Shown: piece by piece, positions 37,153 to 47,145 of the stretch | How the letters are laid out: each line of letters opens with the position of its first letter | How positions within the stretch are numbered: the first letter of the stretch is position 1 | Made by a program: the position numbers and the translations under genes | Notes under the pieces: generated by a model | Database searches by the model: none | Told to the model about the DNA's origin: nothing | Seen by the model: the letters and a program-made list of their open reading frames with translations, nothing else | Source: Microcystis elabens FACHB-917 | Lineage (GTDB): Bacteria; Cyanobacteriota; Cyanobacteriia; PCC-6307; Cyanobiaceae | Length of the DNA: 54,582 nt | Reading direction: 5' to 3' | NCBI RefSeq assembly: GCF_014698445.1 | Contig: NZ_JACJSZ010000018.1 | Coordinates: forward strand, 1-54,582

Positions 37153-37758
37153 TCAGGCGTACCCGGCCGTGAACGGGGTGGCCCAGCGGTCCCGGGTCTC
37201 CTTGTTGAAGGGGGGAAGCCAGCGCCGGATCAGGGCCTGCTCCAGGGCGCGGCGCGGGACGACCGCCAGTGGCACGTCCGTCCAGAAGCGGATGCTCGGC
37301 CGCGCCTCCAGACCCGCCCGCGCCAGGGCTTCGCCATAGGCCGCCAGGTAGTCCTTGCAGTCATGGTCCCCCTTCCAGCGCCGGTCGGCCCGTCCGGTCT
37401 CGCCGACGTACAGCAGCAGGGGCAGCGGCAGCTGGGGCGGACGATCCATCACCAGGTAGAGCGCCGCCCCCTGCTGGGGAGATCGGGGCCAGCGCCAGAA
37501 GGACAGGCTCTGGGGGCTGAGGCTGAGGGGATCGAAGCACCGCACCTGCTCGTGGGGATCGCCGGGGTCGGCGGGTACGGGGAACAGCTGCCCCTGCTGG
37601 GGGGGGGCGACGGCACCGGCCGCGGCGTAGAGCGGCCCCTGGTGGTCGGCGAGACGGGCCTGCCAGGCGAGCAGCTGCTCGCGCCACAGGGGCAGCGATG
37701 GCGGCGGCGGCGCGCCGGCCACCGCCGCCGCCGGGAACAGTTCGCCCTGCCGGCTCAT
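37153..37758 (-). CDS. GIY-YIG-like nuclease family protein
   Basis: The 201-residue protein has a C-terminal half resembling a divergent GIY-YIG nuclease domain: LLLYVGETGRADRRWKGDHD (the YVGET strand plus conserved Arg), followed by EQALIRRWLPPFNKETRDRW with the Glu and Asn usual at the C-terminal side. The N-terminal half is low-complexity with a GELFPAA start. Activity is unproven. The ATG at 37758 overlaps the upstream helix-hairpin-helix gene by 4 bp, suggesting a two-gene unit acting on nucleic acid (inference). Confidence 0.65.
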   Translation of the reverse strand: MSRQGELFPAAAVAGAPPPPSLPLWREQLLAWQARLADHQGPLYAAAGAVAPPQQGQLFPVPADPGDPHEQVRCFDPLSLSPQSLSFWRWPRSPQQGAALYLVMDRPPQLPLPLLLYVGETGRADRRWKGDHDCKDYLAAYGEALARAGLEARPSIRFWTDVPLAVVPRRALEQALIRRWLPPFNKETRDRWATPFTAGYA

Positions 37759-38459
37759 CGGGCCCGCCTCCGGGCCGGTGGCAGCACCGGCCCCGGAGCG
37801 GCGTCGTAGCGGAACCGGCCGATCCAGCCCTCCACCTGCTCGGGGGGGAGCTCCAGGCGCTCCTGGAGATCGGCCAGATCCTGGAACGGCCCCCGGGCCC
37901 GCTCCCGCAGCAGCCGGCGGCAGGGCTCCGGCCCCAGGCCGAGCCGTTCCTGCAGCAGCCGTTCGGACACCTGGTTGATCGCCAGCGGCGGCGGCAGCGG
38001 CCCGGGTCTGGGATGGCCCCGTCGCCGGAAGCGCAGCACCGGCAACCAGGTGTCCATCCGGGCGGGAGGAACCTGGAGCGCCGCCGCCAGATCCCCGGGA
38101 CCGGCCCACTGCCGGCCCTCGCCCTGGAGCCGGATCAGCCGATCCACCAGCTCCGGCGGGCAGCCGGGCAGCCGCAGCCAGTCGCGGGCCTCGGCGTGGT
38201 TGACCTCGAGGCTCCAGCCCAGGGCGGCCGCGTGGCGCACTTCGACCCCATCCCGGAACCGCAGAGCCGGATCGAGGGCCAGCTTGAGGGCGAGCAACTC
38301 CCGTTCGACGGCCTCCTCCGCCCCCACCCCGGCGTCGCGGGTCTCCGCCGCCGCCATGGCCTCCGCCGCGGCTGGGGTGGCCCGGGGCCGCGGCGGCAGC
38401 TGGCCGGTGGCCTCAAGAAGGTGGCGGGCCAGGGGATCGAGCCAGTGGCGTCTTGCCAT
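37755..38459 (-). CDS. helix-hairpin-helix-type protein
   Basis: A 234-residue soluble protein with helix-hairpin-helix character, as in ComEA-like DNA-binding proteins: LRLPGCPPELVDRLIRLQGE and LGLGPEPCRRLLRERARGP, each followed by a FQDLADLQERLELPP-type helix. This suggests several HhH motifs in the second half (about 95-215). Its stop overlaps the start of the GIY-YIG-like gene. The function is not established. Confidence 0.65.
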   Translation of the reverse strand: MARRHWLDPLARHLLEATGQLPPRPRATPAAAEAMAAAETRDAGVGAEEAVERELLALKLALDPALRFRDGVEVRHAAALGWSLEVNHAEARDWLRLPGCPPELVDRLIRLQGEGRQWAGPGDLAAALQVPPARMDTWLPVLRFRRRGHPRPGPLPPPLAINQVSERLLQERLGLGPEPCRRLLRERARGPFQDLADLQERLELPPEQVEGWIGRFRYDAAPGPVLPPARRRAR

Positions 38460-38492
38460 GGAGGCCCGAGCGCACGCACGTCGGGCCTGAAA

Positions 38493-39206
38493 CTAGCGGG
38501 TTCCTCCGGGTCGGGGCCAGTCGACCAGGCCCAGCTGCAGGCCGATCACCACCGCCTCGATGCGGCCCCGGACCCGCAGCTTGAGCAGCACGTTGCGCAC
38601 GTGGGTCTTGACCGTGTCGACCGACACCATCAGCTCTGCGGCGATCTCGTGGTTCTTCAGGCCATGCACCACCCGCTCGAGCACCTGCCGCTCCCGGGCG
38701 CTGAGCGGCTCGGCGGCATCGCCGCCGGGCTCCGGATCCGCCAGCACCGCCCCGATCAGGCCACGGTCGAGGTAGAGGCCGCCGCCCAGCACGGTGTGCA
38801 GGGCCTGGAGGCCGGAGCCCTGGAGCAGACGCGACTCCGCCACGATGCCATCGCAGCCCGCCTGCAGGGCCCTGCGGATCCTGGCGAGGCGGTGCTCCTG
38901 GGACACCAGCAGCAAGGTTCGGACCTCCGGGTGGCGCCCCTTGGCCTGGACCACGAGGTCCACGCCGCAGCCGTCCTCCAGCCGGTCGCTGACCAGCAGC
39001 AGCGAGGGTCGATGGCGGCGCACCTGGGCGAGCCCCTCGGCGGCCGTGGTGACGGCACCCAGGATCCGGGCGGGGGTGCCCATGAGAAGGGTGATCTGGG
39101 TCCGGTTGCCCAGGCACAGCACCAGCCGGACACCGCTGAGCAGGGCCAGTCCCCGACTGAGGTCGTCACGCACCTGGGGCAGCAGGGGAGTGAGGTCCAC
39201 GGGCAT
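38493..39206 (-). CDS. LuxR/NarL-family regulator with a degenerate receiver
   Basis: The C-terminal 65 residues are a clear LuxR-type HTH: PLSARERQVLERVVHGLKNH, then VSVDTVKTHVRNVLLKLRV. The N-terminal half has a receiver-like layout with an Asp at LLLVSDRLEDGCG, but the usual acidic pair near the N-terminus is replaced by VRLVLCLGNRT, so phosphorylation is doubtful. The start is uncertain: ATG 39206 (237 residues), 39242 or 39266 are all in frame. It is divergent from the DUF1825 gene. Confidence 0.8.
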   Translation of the reverse strand: MPVDLTPLLPQVRDDLSRGLALLSGVRLVLCLGNRTQITLLMGTPARILGAVTTAAEGLAQVRRHRPSLLLVSDRLEDGCGVDLVVQAKGRHPEVRTLLLVSQEHRLARIRRALQAGCDGIVAESRLLQGSGLQALHTVLGGGLYLDRGLIGAVLADPEPGGDAAEPLSARERQVLERVVHGLKNHEIAAELMVSVDTVKTHVRNVLLKLRVRGRIEAVVIGLQLGLVDWPRPGGTR

Positions 39207-39375
39207 AGTGGCGGGGACACCCCGGGGATGGGGGTCGTTCATCTTCACCAGGGGATGGGCTTCCATTCGGTATCCGGCGTGGCGGGCCGGTGGAAGCGAT
39301 ACGTGGATCCGCACTCCCCAGGCCTGCCTGGCCTCTGCAGAATCAACCTTTCCCGCCGTTCGGAGCAGACCTCCC

Positions 39376-39699
39376 ATGGCTTTCTTCGACTCCGAGATCG
39401 TCCAGGACGAGGCGAAGCGGCTGTTCAGCGATTACCAGCAGCTGATGCAGCTGGGCAGTGAGTACGGCAAGTTCGACCGCGAGGGCAAGAAGCTCTACAT
39501 CGAGCGGATGGAGGAGATGATGGAGCGGTACCAGGTGTTCATGAAGCGCTTCGAACTGTCCGAGGACTTCCAGGCCAAGCTCACCGTCGAACAGCTGCGC
39601 ACCCAGCTGGGCCAGTTCGGCCTCACCCCCGAGAAGATGTTTGAGCAGATGACCCTCACCCTCGAGCGCATGAAGAGCCAGCTCGATGGGGCGGGCTGA
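39376..39699 (+). CDS. DUF1825 family protein
   Basis: A 107-residue, highly charged helical protein: MAFFDSEIVQDEAKRLFSDY, followed by QQLMQLGSEYGKFDREGKK and MEEMMERYQVFMKRFELSED. It matches DUF1825, a cyanobacterial family of unknown function. It contains no membrane segment. The amine oxidase gene begins 6 bp after its stop. Confidence 0.85.
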   Translation: MAFFDSEIVQDEAKRLFSDYQQLMQLGSEYGKFDREGKKLYIERMEEMMERYQVFMKRFELSEDFQAKLTVEQLRTQLGQFGLTPEKMFEQMTLTLERMKSQLDGAG

Positions 39700-39705
39700 T
39701 CCGGC

Positions 39706-41115
39706 GTGAACGACGTCATCCTCGTCGGAGCGGGGCTGGCCGGTCTGGTGGCCGCCAGGGAGCTGCGCGGCGCCGGACTGTCGGTGCAGGTGATCGAAGC
39801 GGCTCCCTCCGTGGGGGGCCGGATGGTGCGGGCCCCCCTGGGGCTGGAGGGGGCGGGGCCCTCTGGGCAGCGGCCTTCCGCCTGGGTCGACCTGGGAGGG
39901 CAGTGGGTGGGAGCCACCCACGCCCGCTTCCGTGCCCTGCTCGAGGCGCACGGCCTGCGCCGTTTCCCCTCCCCCCACGACGGCGAGACGGTCCTCTGCT
40001 TCGGGTCGAATCGCTGCACCTTCAGCGGCTTCTTCCAGGGGTTCCCGGAAGGGCAGCCGCCCGCGGTGCCGGCCGAGGACTGGGCGGATGCGATGCAGGC
40101 CCTCGGGCGCTTCCAGGAGCTGGTGGCGTCCCTGCCCGAAGGGCACCCCCACCACCACCCCGACGCCGCCGCCCTCGACCGCCTGAGCTTCCAGGACTGG
40201 ATCGCGGCCCACACCCACACCCCCTTCGCCGCCTGGTACTTCGCCTATTTCTGCCGGGCCGTCGGCTTCCTCGGGCCGGCGGAGCCGGACCAGGTGTCCC
40301 TGCTGCACGTGGCCTGGGGGCAGCGCACCGCTCCCCAGGGCGACCACCCCGAGGAGGAGCTGATCCACGGCGGTGCCGGCCAGCTGCCGGCACGGCTGGC
40401 CGAAGGTCTGGGGGATGCCCTGGTGCTGGGGGAGCCCGTGCGGGAGATCCATCAGTCCGAAGGCCCCTCCGCTTCCGGGGCCAAGGAGCCCATCACGGTG
40501 ACCACCGACCGCGCCAGCCGCCACGCCCGGGCGGTGATCGTGGCCATGGCGCCGGCGATGGCGGCCGCGATCCGCTTCACGCCGGAGCTGCCGGCCGATC
40601 GGCTCGCCCTCCACGAGGGCATGGCCATGGGCCGCTGCACCAAGGTGCTGGTCGCCTACGGGAGCCCCTGGTGGCGGGAGGCCGGACTGGCGGGCATCGG
40701 CATCGGTGATCGCCCCTGGGTGGAACTCTGCGCCGACAGCTCCGATCCCGAGACGGGCCTTGGGGTGATCGCCGCCTTCGTGGCGGGCCGCCGCCAGGAG
40801 CGCTGGTCGACCCTGGACGCCGAGGAGCGGCGGGCGGCGGTGCTGGGGGATCTGGCCGCCTACTTCGGTCCGCAGGCGCTGGAGCCCCTGGGCTATGTGG
40901 AGAAGGACTGGCCGCGGGAGCCGTTCGTGGGCGGGGCCTTCGCCGGCTGGATGCCCCCGGGGCTGTGGACCCGCAGCGGCGACGCCCTGCTGCGGCCCCA
41001 CGGCCGGGTGTTCTGGGCCGGCACCGAGGTGGCGGAGCGCTGGCCGGGCTTCCTCGAGGGTGCGGTGGCCAGCGGCGAGCGGGCCGCGGCCGACGTGGTG
41101 GCCCTGCTGGGCTGA
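39706..41115 (+). CDS. FAD-dependent amine oxidase family protein
   Basis: The 469-residue flavoprotein has an N-terminal Rossmann motif [20 protein letters not shown] with the following acidic residue ([14 protein letters not shown]). A substrate-side domain follows, and the C-terminal FAD motif [19 protein letters not shown] is typical of monoamine oxidase-like enzymes. The FWAGTE region normally contacts the flavin. The substrate is unknown; relatives oxidise amines or desaturate carotenoids, and this sequence looks closer to monoamine oxidases. The start is GTG 39706, directly after the DUF1825 gene. Confidence 0.87.
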   Translation: MNDVILVGAGLAGLVAARELRGAGLSVQVIEAAPSVGGRMVRAPLGLEGAGPSGQRPSAWVDLGGQWVGATHARFRALLEAHGLRRFPSPHDGETVLCFGSNRCTFSGFFQGFPEGQPPAVPAEDWADAMQALGRFQELVASLPEGHPHHHPDAAALDRLSFQDWIAAHTHTPFAAWYFAYFCRAVGFLGPAEPDQVSLLHVAWGQRTAPQGDHPEEELIHGGAGQLPARLAEGLGDALVLGEPVREIHQSEGPSASGAKEPITVTTDRASRHARAVIVAMAPAMAAAIRFTPELPADRLALHEGMAMGRCTKVLVAYGSPWWREAGLAGIGIGDRPWVELCADSSDPETGLGVIAAFVAGRRQERWSTLDAEERRAAVLGDLAAYFGPQALEPLGYVEKDWPREPFVGGAFAGWMPPGLWTRSGDALLRPHGRVFWAGTEVAERWPGFLEGAVASGERAAADVVALLG

Positions 41116-41209
41116 GCGACCCCTGCACCACGGCTGCCTACGATCCCCCCCAGGCAGGCGGCTGGCGTCGATGGGGGAAGCGGACCGTGGGGATCGGGCG
41201 GTGAAACCT

Positions 41210-42499
41210 ATGGAGCCGCCGGGAGCGCCCCTGACGGTGCACCCCCTGGCCGACGCCCTGGCCAGGGGCATGGCGGATCTGTTCCCCGCCGGCCGGGATC
41301 CCGACCCGGATCAGCGCCTCGAGGCCCGGCTGGCAGAGGCGGAACGGCAGGGACGCCCCCTGCGGGTGAAGCTGGGCATCGATCCCACCGGCAGCGACAT
41401 CCACCTGGGGCACAGCCTGCTGTTCCGCAAGCTGCGGGCCTTCCAGAACGCCGGTCACACGGCGGTGCTGATCATCGGAGACTTCACCGCCCGGATCGGC
41501 GATCCCACCGGCAAGAGCAGCACCCGCGTCCAGCTCGACGCCGCGGCAGTGGAGGCCAACGCCGCCACCTACCTGGCCCAGCTGGGCCAGGGCCAGCCCC
41601 CCGAGCGCGCCCTGCTCGACTTCGAGACCCCCGGCCGGCTGGAGGTGCGGCGCAACTCCGAGTGGCTCGCCGGCCTGGATCTGCCGCGGGTGATCGAGCT
41701 GATGGGGATGTGCACGGTGGGCCAGATGCTGGCCAAGGAGGACTTCGCCAAGCGCTACGGCTCGGGCACCCCGATCAGCCTGCACGAGTTCCTCTATCCG
41801 CTGCTGCAGGGCTACGACTCGGTGGCGGTGCGGGCCGACCTGGAACTGGGCGGCACCGACCAGAAGTTCAACGTGGCCATGGGGCGCGACATGCAGCGCC
41901 ATTTCGGCCAGCGGCCCCAGTTCGGCCTGCTGCTGCCGATCCTGGCCGGCCTCGACGGGGTGCAGAAGATGAGCAAGAGCCTGGGCAACACGGTGGGGCT
42001 GATGGAGGACCCCCTCTCGATGTACTCCAAGCTCGAGAAGGTGCCGGACGCGGTGGTGGAGGACTACCTCACCCTGCTCACTGATCTGGACACGGCGGCC
42101 CTGCCCGCCAACCCGCGGGAGCGGCAGAAGGCCATGGCCCTGGCGGTCACCGCCAGCCGCCATGGGCGCGAGGCGGCGCTCCAGGCCCAGGCCGATGCGA
42201 CCGCTCTGGTGGCCGGCGGGCTTTCCGGCGCGGGCCAGTTTTCGGCGGATTCGGGTGCAGACAGCGTGCCCGAGGCCTCCCTGGCCGGGCTGGCCTTCCC
42301 CCTCAAGGCGTTCTTTCTGCTCAGCGCCCTGAAGGTGTGCGCCAGCAGCAGCGAGGGACGGCGCCAGATCCAGGGCGGCGGCGTCAGGCTCGACGGCGAG
42401 AAACTCAGCGACCCCAACCAGGAGTTCGCCAGCGCCGAGGAACTGGCTGGCAAGGTGCTGCAGCTTGGCCGGAAGACCTTCCGGCGGCTGGTGGCCTGA
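41210..42499 (+). CDS. tyrS: tyrosyl-tRNA synthetase
   Basis: Class I aminoacyl-tRNA synthetase. The 429-residue protein has the HIGH-type motif in [20 protein letters not shown], the KMSKS motif in [16 protein letters not shown], and a C-terminal S4-like tRNA-binding domain ([20 protein letters not shown]). Start ATG 41210 gives the usual length; ATG 41171 would add 13 residues. The stop TGA overlaps the pyrF ATG. Confidence 0.96.
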   Translation: MEPPGAPLTVHPLADALARGMADLFPAGRDPDPDQRLEARLAEAERQGRPLRVKLGIDPTGSDIHLGHSLLFRKLRAFQNAGHTAVLIIGDFTARIGDPTGKSSTRVQLDAAAVEANAATYLAQLGQGQPPERALLDFETPGRLEVRRNSEWLAGLDLPRVIELMGMCTVGQMLAKEDFAKRYGSGTPISLHEFLYPLLQGYDSVAVRADLELGGTDQKFNVAMGRDMQRHFGQRPQFGLLLPILAGLDGVQKMSKSLGNTVGLMEDPLSMYSKLEKVPDAVVEDYLTLLTDLDTAALPANPRERQKAMALAVTASRHGREAALQAQADATALVAGGLSGAGQFSADSGADSVPEASLAGLAFPLKAFFLLSALKVCASSSEGRRQIQGGGVRLDGEKLSDPNQEFASAEELAGKVLQLGRKTFRRLVA

Positions 42500-43209
42500 T
42501 GGATCCGGCCGAGCGGATCATCATCGCCCTCGATCGCGGCGATGCCGAGGCGGCCCTGGCCCTGGCGACGGCGATCCCGGGACTGCGCTGGGTGAAGGTG
42601 GGCCTGGAGCTGTTCACCGCCGCCGGCCCCGCCGTGGTGCGGGAGCTGCGGCGGCGGGAGCTGCGGGTGTTCCTGGACCTGAAGTTCCACGACATTCCCG
42701 CCACCATGGCCGGGGCCTGCCGCAGCGCCGCCCGGCTGGGGGCCGAGCTGATCACGGTGCACGCCTGCGCCGGCGGCGAGGCTCTCGCCGCCGCCCAGGC
42801 CGCGGCGATCGAAGGGGCCGCCCAGGAAGGACTGGGCGCCCCCACCCTGCTGGCGGTGACCGTGCTCACCAGCTGGGATCCCGACCGCTTCCGCCGCGAT
42901 CTGGCCGTCGAGACACCGCTGGAGGCCTATGCCGGCCAGCTGGCGCAGCTGGCGGCGGCCGCGGGCCTCACCGGAGCCGTGTGCTCCCCCCACGAGGTGG
43001 CCCGGCTGCGGGCGGCCCACCCCTGGCCCTTTACCCTGGTGACCCCAGGAATCCGCCCGGCCGGCAGCGACACGGGCGATCAGCGGCGGGTGATGGCACC
43101 GGCAGAGGCGGTGGCGGCCGGTGCGACCCAGCTGGTGATCGGGCGACCGATCAGCGGCGCCGCCGATCCCGCGGCGGCCTTCGCGGCCTGCTGCGCCGAA
43201 CTGGACTGA
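42499..43209 (+). CDS. pyrF: orotidine-5'-phosphate decarboxylase
   Basis: PyrF makes UMP from OMP. The 236-residue protein has the catalytic motif [18 protein letters not shown] (Asp-x-Lys-x-x-Asp) plus N-terminal [17 protein letters not shown] and the phosphate-binding [20 protein letters not shown]. It is coupled to tyrS by TGATG. Confidence 0.96.
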   Translation: MDPAERIIIALDRGDAEAALALATAIPGLRWVKVGLELFTAAGPAVVRELRRRELRVFLDLKFHDIPATMAGACRSAARLGAELITVHACAGGEALAAAQAAAIEGAAQEGLGAPTLLAVTVLTSWDPDRFRRDLAVETPLEAYAGQLAQLAAAAGLTGAVCSPHEVARLRAAHPWPFTLVTPGIRPAGSDTGDQRRVMAPAEAVAAGATQLVIGRPISGAADPAAAFAACCAELD

Positions 43210-43492
43210 AGCAGCCCTGGCCACGCAACCAGCCCTGGAGGGAACGGTCCAGCCTCAGCCCGGCGATCGGCAGGGCGCGCAGCACCTCCCGCAGGGCGAA
43301 AAGCTCACCCGCCAGCCAGCCGCAGAGCCAGACGGAGAGAAACGCAGCCGCATGGAAGTGACCCCGGCCGATGCGGACGGAAACGGAACGTGGAGCTGGC
43401 GACGTCGCGCCGCTGTGCCCGTACCTCACCCATGGGAAGCCCCCGGCTCCTGCGCAGGAGTCGGGGGCGAGAAGATCGGCGCAGGGCTGGCC
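43210..43492 (-). other. pyrF-peroxiredoxin interval with a possible small membrane-protein remnant
   Basis: No convincing gene lies in these 283 bases. A minus-strand frame (43151-43429) encodes one hydrophobic stretch, AAFLSVWLCGWLAGELFALR, of the kind seen in small cyanobacterial membrane proteins, but it starts without a recognisable ribosome-binding site and runs into the end of pyrF. I treat it as a possible decayed gene. Some of the space must also hold the terminators of the two convergent genes. Confidence 0.35.
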
Positions 43493-44065
43493 TCAGCCGA
43501 CGAATTCGCGGCTGGGGGCACAGACGCCGGCGGGGGCGGTGCCCTTCAGGTAGGCCAGCATCGTGTCGGCGTCGGAGCACTCGAAGGGGTCGGTGGGGCA
43601 GTTGTCCTCGAGGCCGGGCTCCACGAACATCTTCTCGATCGTGCCGTCGTTGACGAGCATCGAGTAGCGCCAGGAGCGGGCACCGAAACCGAGGTTGCCC
43701 TTCTCGACCAGCATGCCCATCTTGCGGCTGAACTCGCCGTTGCCGTCGGGCAGCAGGAACACCTTGTCGGCGCCCACCTGCTTGCCCCACTGGAACATCA
43801 CGAAGGCGTCGTTGACCGACACGCAGACGATGCTGTCGACACCCAGGGCCTTGAACTCCTCGTACAGGGCCTCGTAGCGGGGGAGGTGGTTGGAGGAGCA
43901 GGTGGGGGTGAAGGCACCGGGGAGGGAGAAGACCACGACCTTCTTGCCCTTGAAGATGTCGTCGGTGGTGAGGTCCTGCCAGCGGTAGGGGTTGGGCCCG
44001 GGGACGGACTCATCGCGCACACGGGTCTTGAAGACGACGCTGGGGACTTTTTCGATGGCAGCCAT
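43493..44065 (-). CDS. Prx5-type peroxiredoxin
   Basis: Thiol peroxidase that reduces hydrogen peroxide and organic peroxides. The 190-residue protein has the peroxidatic Cys in [20 protein letters not shown] and the conserved [20 protein letters not shown] segment; both belong to the Prx5 subgroup. It probably uses glutaredoxin or thioredoxin as reductant; no glutaredoxin domain is fused. Transcribed alone on the minus strand with a divergent DUF1993 gene upstream. Confidence 0.94.
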   Translation of the reverse strand: MAAIEKVPSVVFKTRVRDESVPGPNPYRWQDLTTDDIFKGKKVVVFSLPGAFTPTCSSNHLPRYEALYEEFKALGVDSIVCVSVNDAFVMFQWGKQVGADKVFLLPDGNGEFSRKMGMLVEKGNLGFGARSWRYSMLVNDGTIEKMFVEPGLEDNCPTDPFECSDADTMLAYLKGTAPAGVCAPSREFVG

Positions 44066-44248
44066 GTGAATGCGTGAAGAACGACTTGACGACGCGCCGC
44101 CCGGAGCAGCGATCGCCAGGAGCTTAACTCATAATCGATCCGCCTTAGTGGGAAAACCGGCTGAGTGTTTCTGCTCATCGCGGCGCCCGTGTCACCCCAT
44201 CGACCGGCCTACAGTCCGGTTCGCCTGCCCCCGGCCCCTGCCCGCACC

Positions 44249-44755
44249 ATGTCCCTCTCGATGTACCAGGCGGCGGTGCCGCCCCTGGCCCGCAGCCTGA
44301 CCAACCTGGCGGCCATCCTGCGCAAGGCGGCTGCCCACGCCGAAGCCAGAGGTATCGATCAGGCCGTGCTGCTGCAGGCCCGCCTCTACCCCGACATGTT
44401 CCCCCTGGTGCGCCAGGTGCAGATCGCCACCGACATCGCCCGCAGGGGCCTGGCCCGCCTGGCCGGCGTCGAGAGCGCGGCGATGGCGGACGACGAGACC
44501 GGCTTCGACGACCTGATCCGCCGCATCGACACCACCGTCGCCAGCCTCGAGGCCCTCAGCCCCGCCCAGGTCGACGGAACCGAGGCCAAGGCGATCGAGC
44601 TGCCGATCCGCGGTGAAACGCTCCGCTTCAGCGGCGAGAGCTTCCTGCTGTTCTTCGTGCTGCCCAACGTCTATTTCCACGTCACCACCGCCTACGACAT
44701 CCTGCGCCACAACGGCGTGGAACTGGGCAAGCGGGACTACCTGGGCGAGCCCTGA
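44249..44755 (+). CDS. DUF1993 family protein
   Basis: A 168-residue helical protein, MSLSMYQAAVPPLARSLTNL at the start, with LLQARLYPDMFPLVRQVQIA and FVLPNVYFHVTTAYDILRHN, which place it in DUF1993 (DinB-like four-helix fold, possibly metal-binding through His residues). The enzymatic role is unknown. Its 3' end overlaps the convergent DUF3326 gene by 19 bp. Confidence 0.88.
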   Translation: MSLSMYQAAVPPLARSLTNLAAILRKAAAHAEARGIDQAVLLQARLYPDMFPLVRQVQIATDIARRGLARLAGVESAAMADDETGFDDLIRRIDTTVASLEALSPAQVDGTEAKAIELPIRGETLRFSGESFLLFFVLPNVYFHVTTAYDILRHNGVELGKRDYLGEP

Positions 44756-45789
44756 GGGGCCATGGGCCGCCGCAGGGCCGCCGGATCCAGACCCTCCCGC
44801 AGGGCCAGCACCATGCCGGCGGCCTCGGCGTAGCTGGCGGCGGCGATCACCGGCAGACCCAGGCCCTCGCCACCCACCTGCAGCAGACAGGGGTTCCCCT
44901 CCACGGCGATGACAGGCACGCCCCGCTCGGCGCAGGCCAGCACCGCCTCCCCCCCCAGGGCCCCGGCCGGGACCACCACCGCCCCGAGATCGGCGCCATG
45001 CAGCAGCCCGTGGACGCTGGCCGGCTCGGGCCGCAGGGAGGGAGCCCGGCTCAGACCCACCAGCACGCAGGGCAGGAAGGTGTGGCCCAGCTCCTCGGCC
45101 GCCGCCCGCGGATCCAGTGCGGGATCGGGCGGCAGCGGCGCCAGGGCGGGGGCATGGGCACAGGGCACCCCCAGGTGGCGCACCAGCAGGTGGCTGATCA
45201 CCGCCTCCGCCCCGGCCAGGGCATCCACGCCACTGCCGTGACGGTAGGCCGCCAGGGCGTCGCTGCCGGGCTCGTCCGGGAAGCGGGCCACCACGGCGAT
45301 GGCCGTGGCCCCGGCCGCTAGCAGCGCTTCACCGGCCCGCAGCAGGGCGTCGGGCCGGCCAACCGTGCCCCAGCTGCTGCCGCTGGGCCCGATCGAGAGG
45401 CTCACCGCCAGGGGCTCGTCGGTGGTGCGCACCGGGCCGATCGTCAGGCCGAGGCTGGCGCGGCAGGCGTCGATCACCTGGCGGTGGCGCAGGGCCAGCT
45501 CCGGTTCGAGGCCCGCATCCATCAGAACACCCACCCGCTGGCTGGGCACCGGAGCGAGGGCCAACGCGCCGGCGGCGAAGCGGTCGAGGCTCCAGCCCTC
45601 CACGTAGTGGATGCGCCGGTCGCTCCAGTAGAGGGAGGCGGCGTTGAGCACATTGGGGTGGGTGATCAGGCAGCCGCTCGCCGCCGCCAGCAGCCGGGCC
45701 GCCGGCAGGCCGTCGCCGGCGAAGCCGCCCACGGCGCAGCCGATGCCGGTGGGGATCACCAGCAGGGTGGGCAGGGGCGGGGCCGCCAC
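44737..45789 (-). CDS. DUF3326 family protein
   Basis: The 350-residue protein matches DUF3326, a conserved cyanobacterial/plant family of unknown function. It begins VAAPPLPTLLVIPTGIGCAV from GTG 45789 and has GLPAARLLAAASGCLITHPN and IVPAGALGG-type Gly-rich loops, suggestive of a nucleotide- or cofactor-binding fold. It lies at the end of a four-gene minus-strand run (2OG oxygenase, ferredoxin, small gene, this), each gap or overlap at most about 40 bp. Confidence 0.82.
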   Translation of the reverse strand: MAAPPLPTLLVIPTGIGCAVGGFAGDGLPAARLLAAASGCLITHPNVLNAASLYWSDRRIHYVEGWSLDRFAAGALALAPVPSQRVGVLMDAGLEPELALRHRQVIDACRASLGLTIGPVRTTDEPLAVSLSIGPSGSSWGTVGRPDALLRAGEALLAAGATAIAVVARFPDEPGSDALAAYRHGSGVDALAGAEAVISHLLVRHLGVPCAHAPALAPLPPDPALDPRAAAEELGHTFLPCVLVGLSRAPSLRPEPASVHGLLHGADLGAVVVPAGALGGEAVLACAERGVPVIAVEGNPCLLQVGGEGLGLPVIAAASYAEAAGMVLALREGLDPAALRRPMAPQGSPR

Positions 45790-45791
45790 GC

Positions 45792-46016
45792 TCAAGAGGC
45801 GGGAGCGGCGGTCGGCGTCGGCGCCGGCCCAACGACGATCCCCTCGAGTCGCAGGCCGCGGCCGGGATCGGCGGCCGTGATCGCCCATCGCAGGGGTTCG
45901 GCACCTGCCCCGGCCAGCCTTGTCGCCTCGGCGCCGAGGGCCTGGCGCAGCTGGGGCAGCAGCGGCCCGGCCTGAGGCTGCAGCCAGAGCTCCAGCGGCA
46001 CCAGGGCGAGGCTCAT
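45792..46016 (-). CDS. small conserved hypothetical protein
   Basis: A 74-residue protein with MSLALVPLELWLQPQAGPLL at the start, then helical Leu/Ala-rich sequence and an Ala/Pro-rich tail. I do not recognise a characterised family. Its ATG overlaps the stop of the ferredoxin gene by 4 bp and it ends 2 bp before DUF3326, so it is almost certainly translated as part of this operon. Confidence 0.6.
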   Translation of the reverse strand: MSLALVPLELWLQPQAGPLLPQLRQALGAEATRLAGAGAEPLRWAITAADPGRGLRLEGIVVGPAPTPTAAPAS

Positions 46017-46342
46017 TTCTGGAACTGACCGAACTGGGCCTCGTAGAGGGCATCCTCCTGGCCGGCCAGCAGGTCGAGGTCGGCCAGGGGATAGGACACG
46101 CAGAGCAGGGCATAGCCCTTGGCCTGCAGTTCGGCCTTCACGCCCATGGCATCGGGCTGGTGCACCGTGCCGCTGCGCAGCAGGGCGGCGCAGGTGGTGC
46201 AGACGCCCGAGCAGCAGGAGCTGGGCAAAGCCACGCCGGCGGCCTCGGCGGCGGCCAGCACCGTCTGGTCGCTGCGGCAGGGGAAGGTGTGGGAGACGCC
46301 GTCGAGGCTGGCGGTGATCTGGAAGCTGATGGGCTCGGACAC
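46013..46342 (-). CDS. [2Fe-2S] ferredoxin
   Basis: A second plant-type ferredoxin, 109 residues from GTG 46342. The cluster cysteines lie in LPSSCCSGVCTTCAALL plus a later ALLCVSYPL. It is less acidic than PetF and so probably serves a specific partner. The 2OG-Fe(II) oxygenase 42 bp upstream and DUF3326 downstream are candidate partners (inference). The extra N-terminal residues in the open frame up to 46426 are probably not translated. Confidence 0.87.
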   Translation of the reverse strand: MSEPISFQITASLDGVSHTFPCRSDQTVLAAAEAAGVALPSSCCSGVCTTCAALLRSGTVHQPDAMGVKAELQAKGYALLCVSYPLADLDLLAGQEDALYEAQFGQFQK

Positions 46343-46383
46343 GGGGGAAAGGGGTCTGGGAGGGGCGGCGCGGGGAGGGCGGC

Positions 46384-47145
46384 TCAGGCTCCCGGGTCGG
46401 GCCCATCCTCCCCGATCGCCAGCCACTGGCCCGGATGGGGCGCGAGGTACTCCCCCGGCGCGGCCGCGCCCGCCGGGCCGGTGAGCACGAAGTCGATGCT
46501 CAGCGAGAAGCGGATGTCGTCGGGGTCGTCGTTGGGCAGGACCGCATGGTCGACGCTGGAGGGAAACAGCAGCAGCAGGCCGGCGCGGGGCGCGACGTCG
46601 TGCCAGGCCCGGTTGAGGGCGGCGGCGGCCCGGATCGGCCCCTCCTGGCCCACCGCCAGGCCCGGCACCAGCTCATTCACCGGCCGCGGGGCGAACAGGC
46701 GCAGGCAGCCGCTGCGGCCGCTGCCGTCGCCATTGAGGTAGTAGACGGCGCTGAGGTGGGCATTGGGATGGTGGTGGCGTCCCACCTGCTGGCCGGGCTC
46801 GCTGATCACCGGCCAGGAGCGCTGCACATGCAGCGCCACCCGGCGGCGGTCGAAGCCCAGCCCATCCAGATAGGCAAGGGCATGGCCGGCCAGGGTGGCG
46901 ATCAGCGGGGCGAAGAGGGGGTCGTGGTGAAGGGCACCGGCGCCATGGACATCCCCGGTCCAGGCCACGTCCTCCTCCTGCGCTCCGGGCCCCCCGCCGG
47001 GATCCGCGCCGCGCAGGGCCAACGCCCGCTGCAGGAGCAGGGCGGTATCGAGGGGATCGGGCGTCAGCTGGACCCACCCCAGGGCCATGGGGAACAGGGG
47101 CTCGATCGCCAGGGCCGAGCCAGCGGGGGTGGTGGCATCAGCCAT
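46384..47145 (-). CDS. putative 2OG-Fe(II) oxygenase
   Basis: A 253-residue protein with the layout of the putative 2OG-Fe(II) oxygenase family: [20 protein letters not shown] carries the first iron His and following Asn/Asp region, and [20 protein letters not shown] carries the distal His and the conserved Arg that would bind 2-oxoglutarate. The likely role is hydroxylation of an unknown substrate. It starts at ATG 47145, which overlaps the integrase ATG on the opposite strand within the palindrome CCATGG. Confidence 0.82.
   Translation of the reverse strand: MADATTPAGSALAIEPLFPMALGWVQLTPDPLDTALLLQRALALRGADPGGGPGAQEEDVAWTGDVHGAGALHHDPLFAPLIATLAGHALAYLDGLGFDRRRVALHVQRSWPVISEPGQQVGRHHHPNAHLSAVYYLNGDGSGRSGCLRLFAPRPVNELVPGLAVGQEGPIRAAAALNRAWHDVAPRAGLLLLFPSSVDHAVLPNDDPDDIRFSLSIDFVLTGPAGAAAPGEYLAPHPGQWLAIGEDGPDPGA

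Noticed and set aside
44737-47145. Minus-strand genes left of intI as cassettes of a normally oriented integron
   Set aside because: No attC fold lies between them, gaps are at most about 42 bp, and they look like ordinary chromosomal genes.
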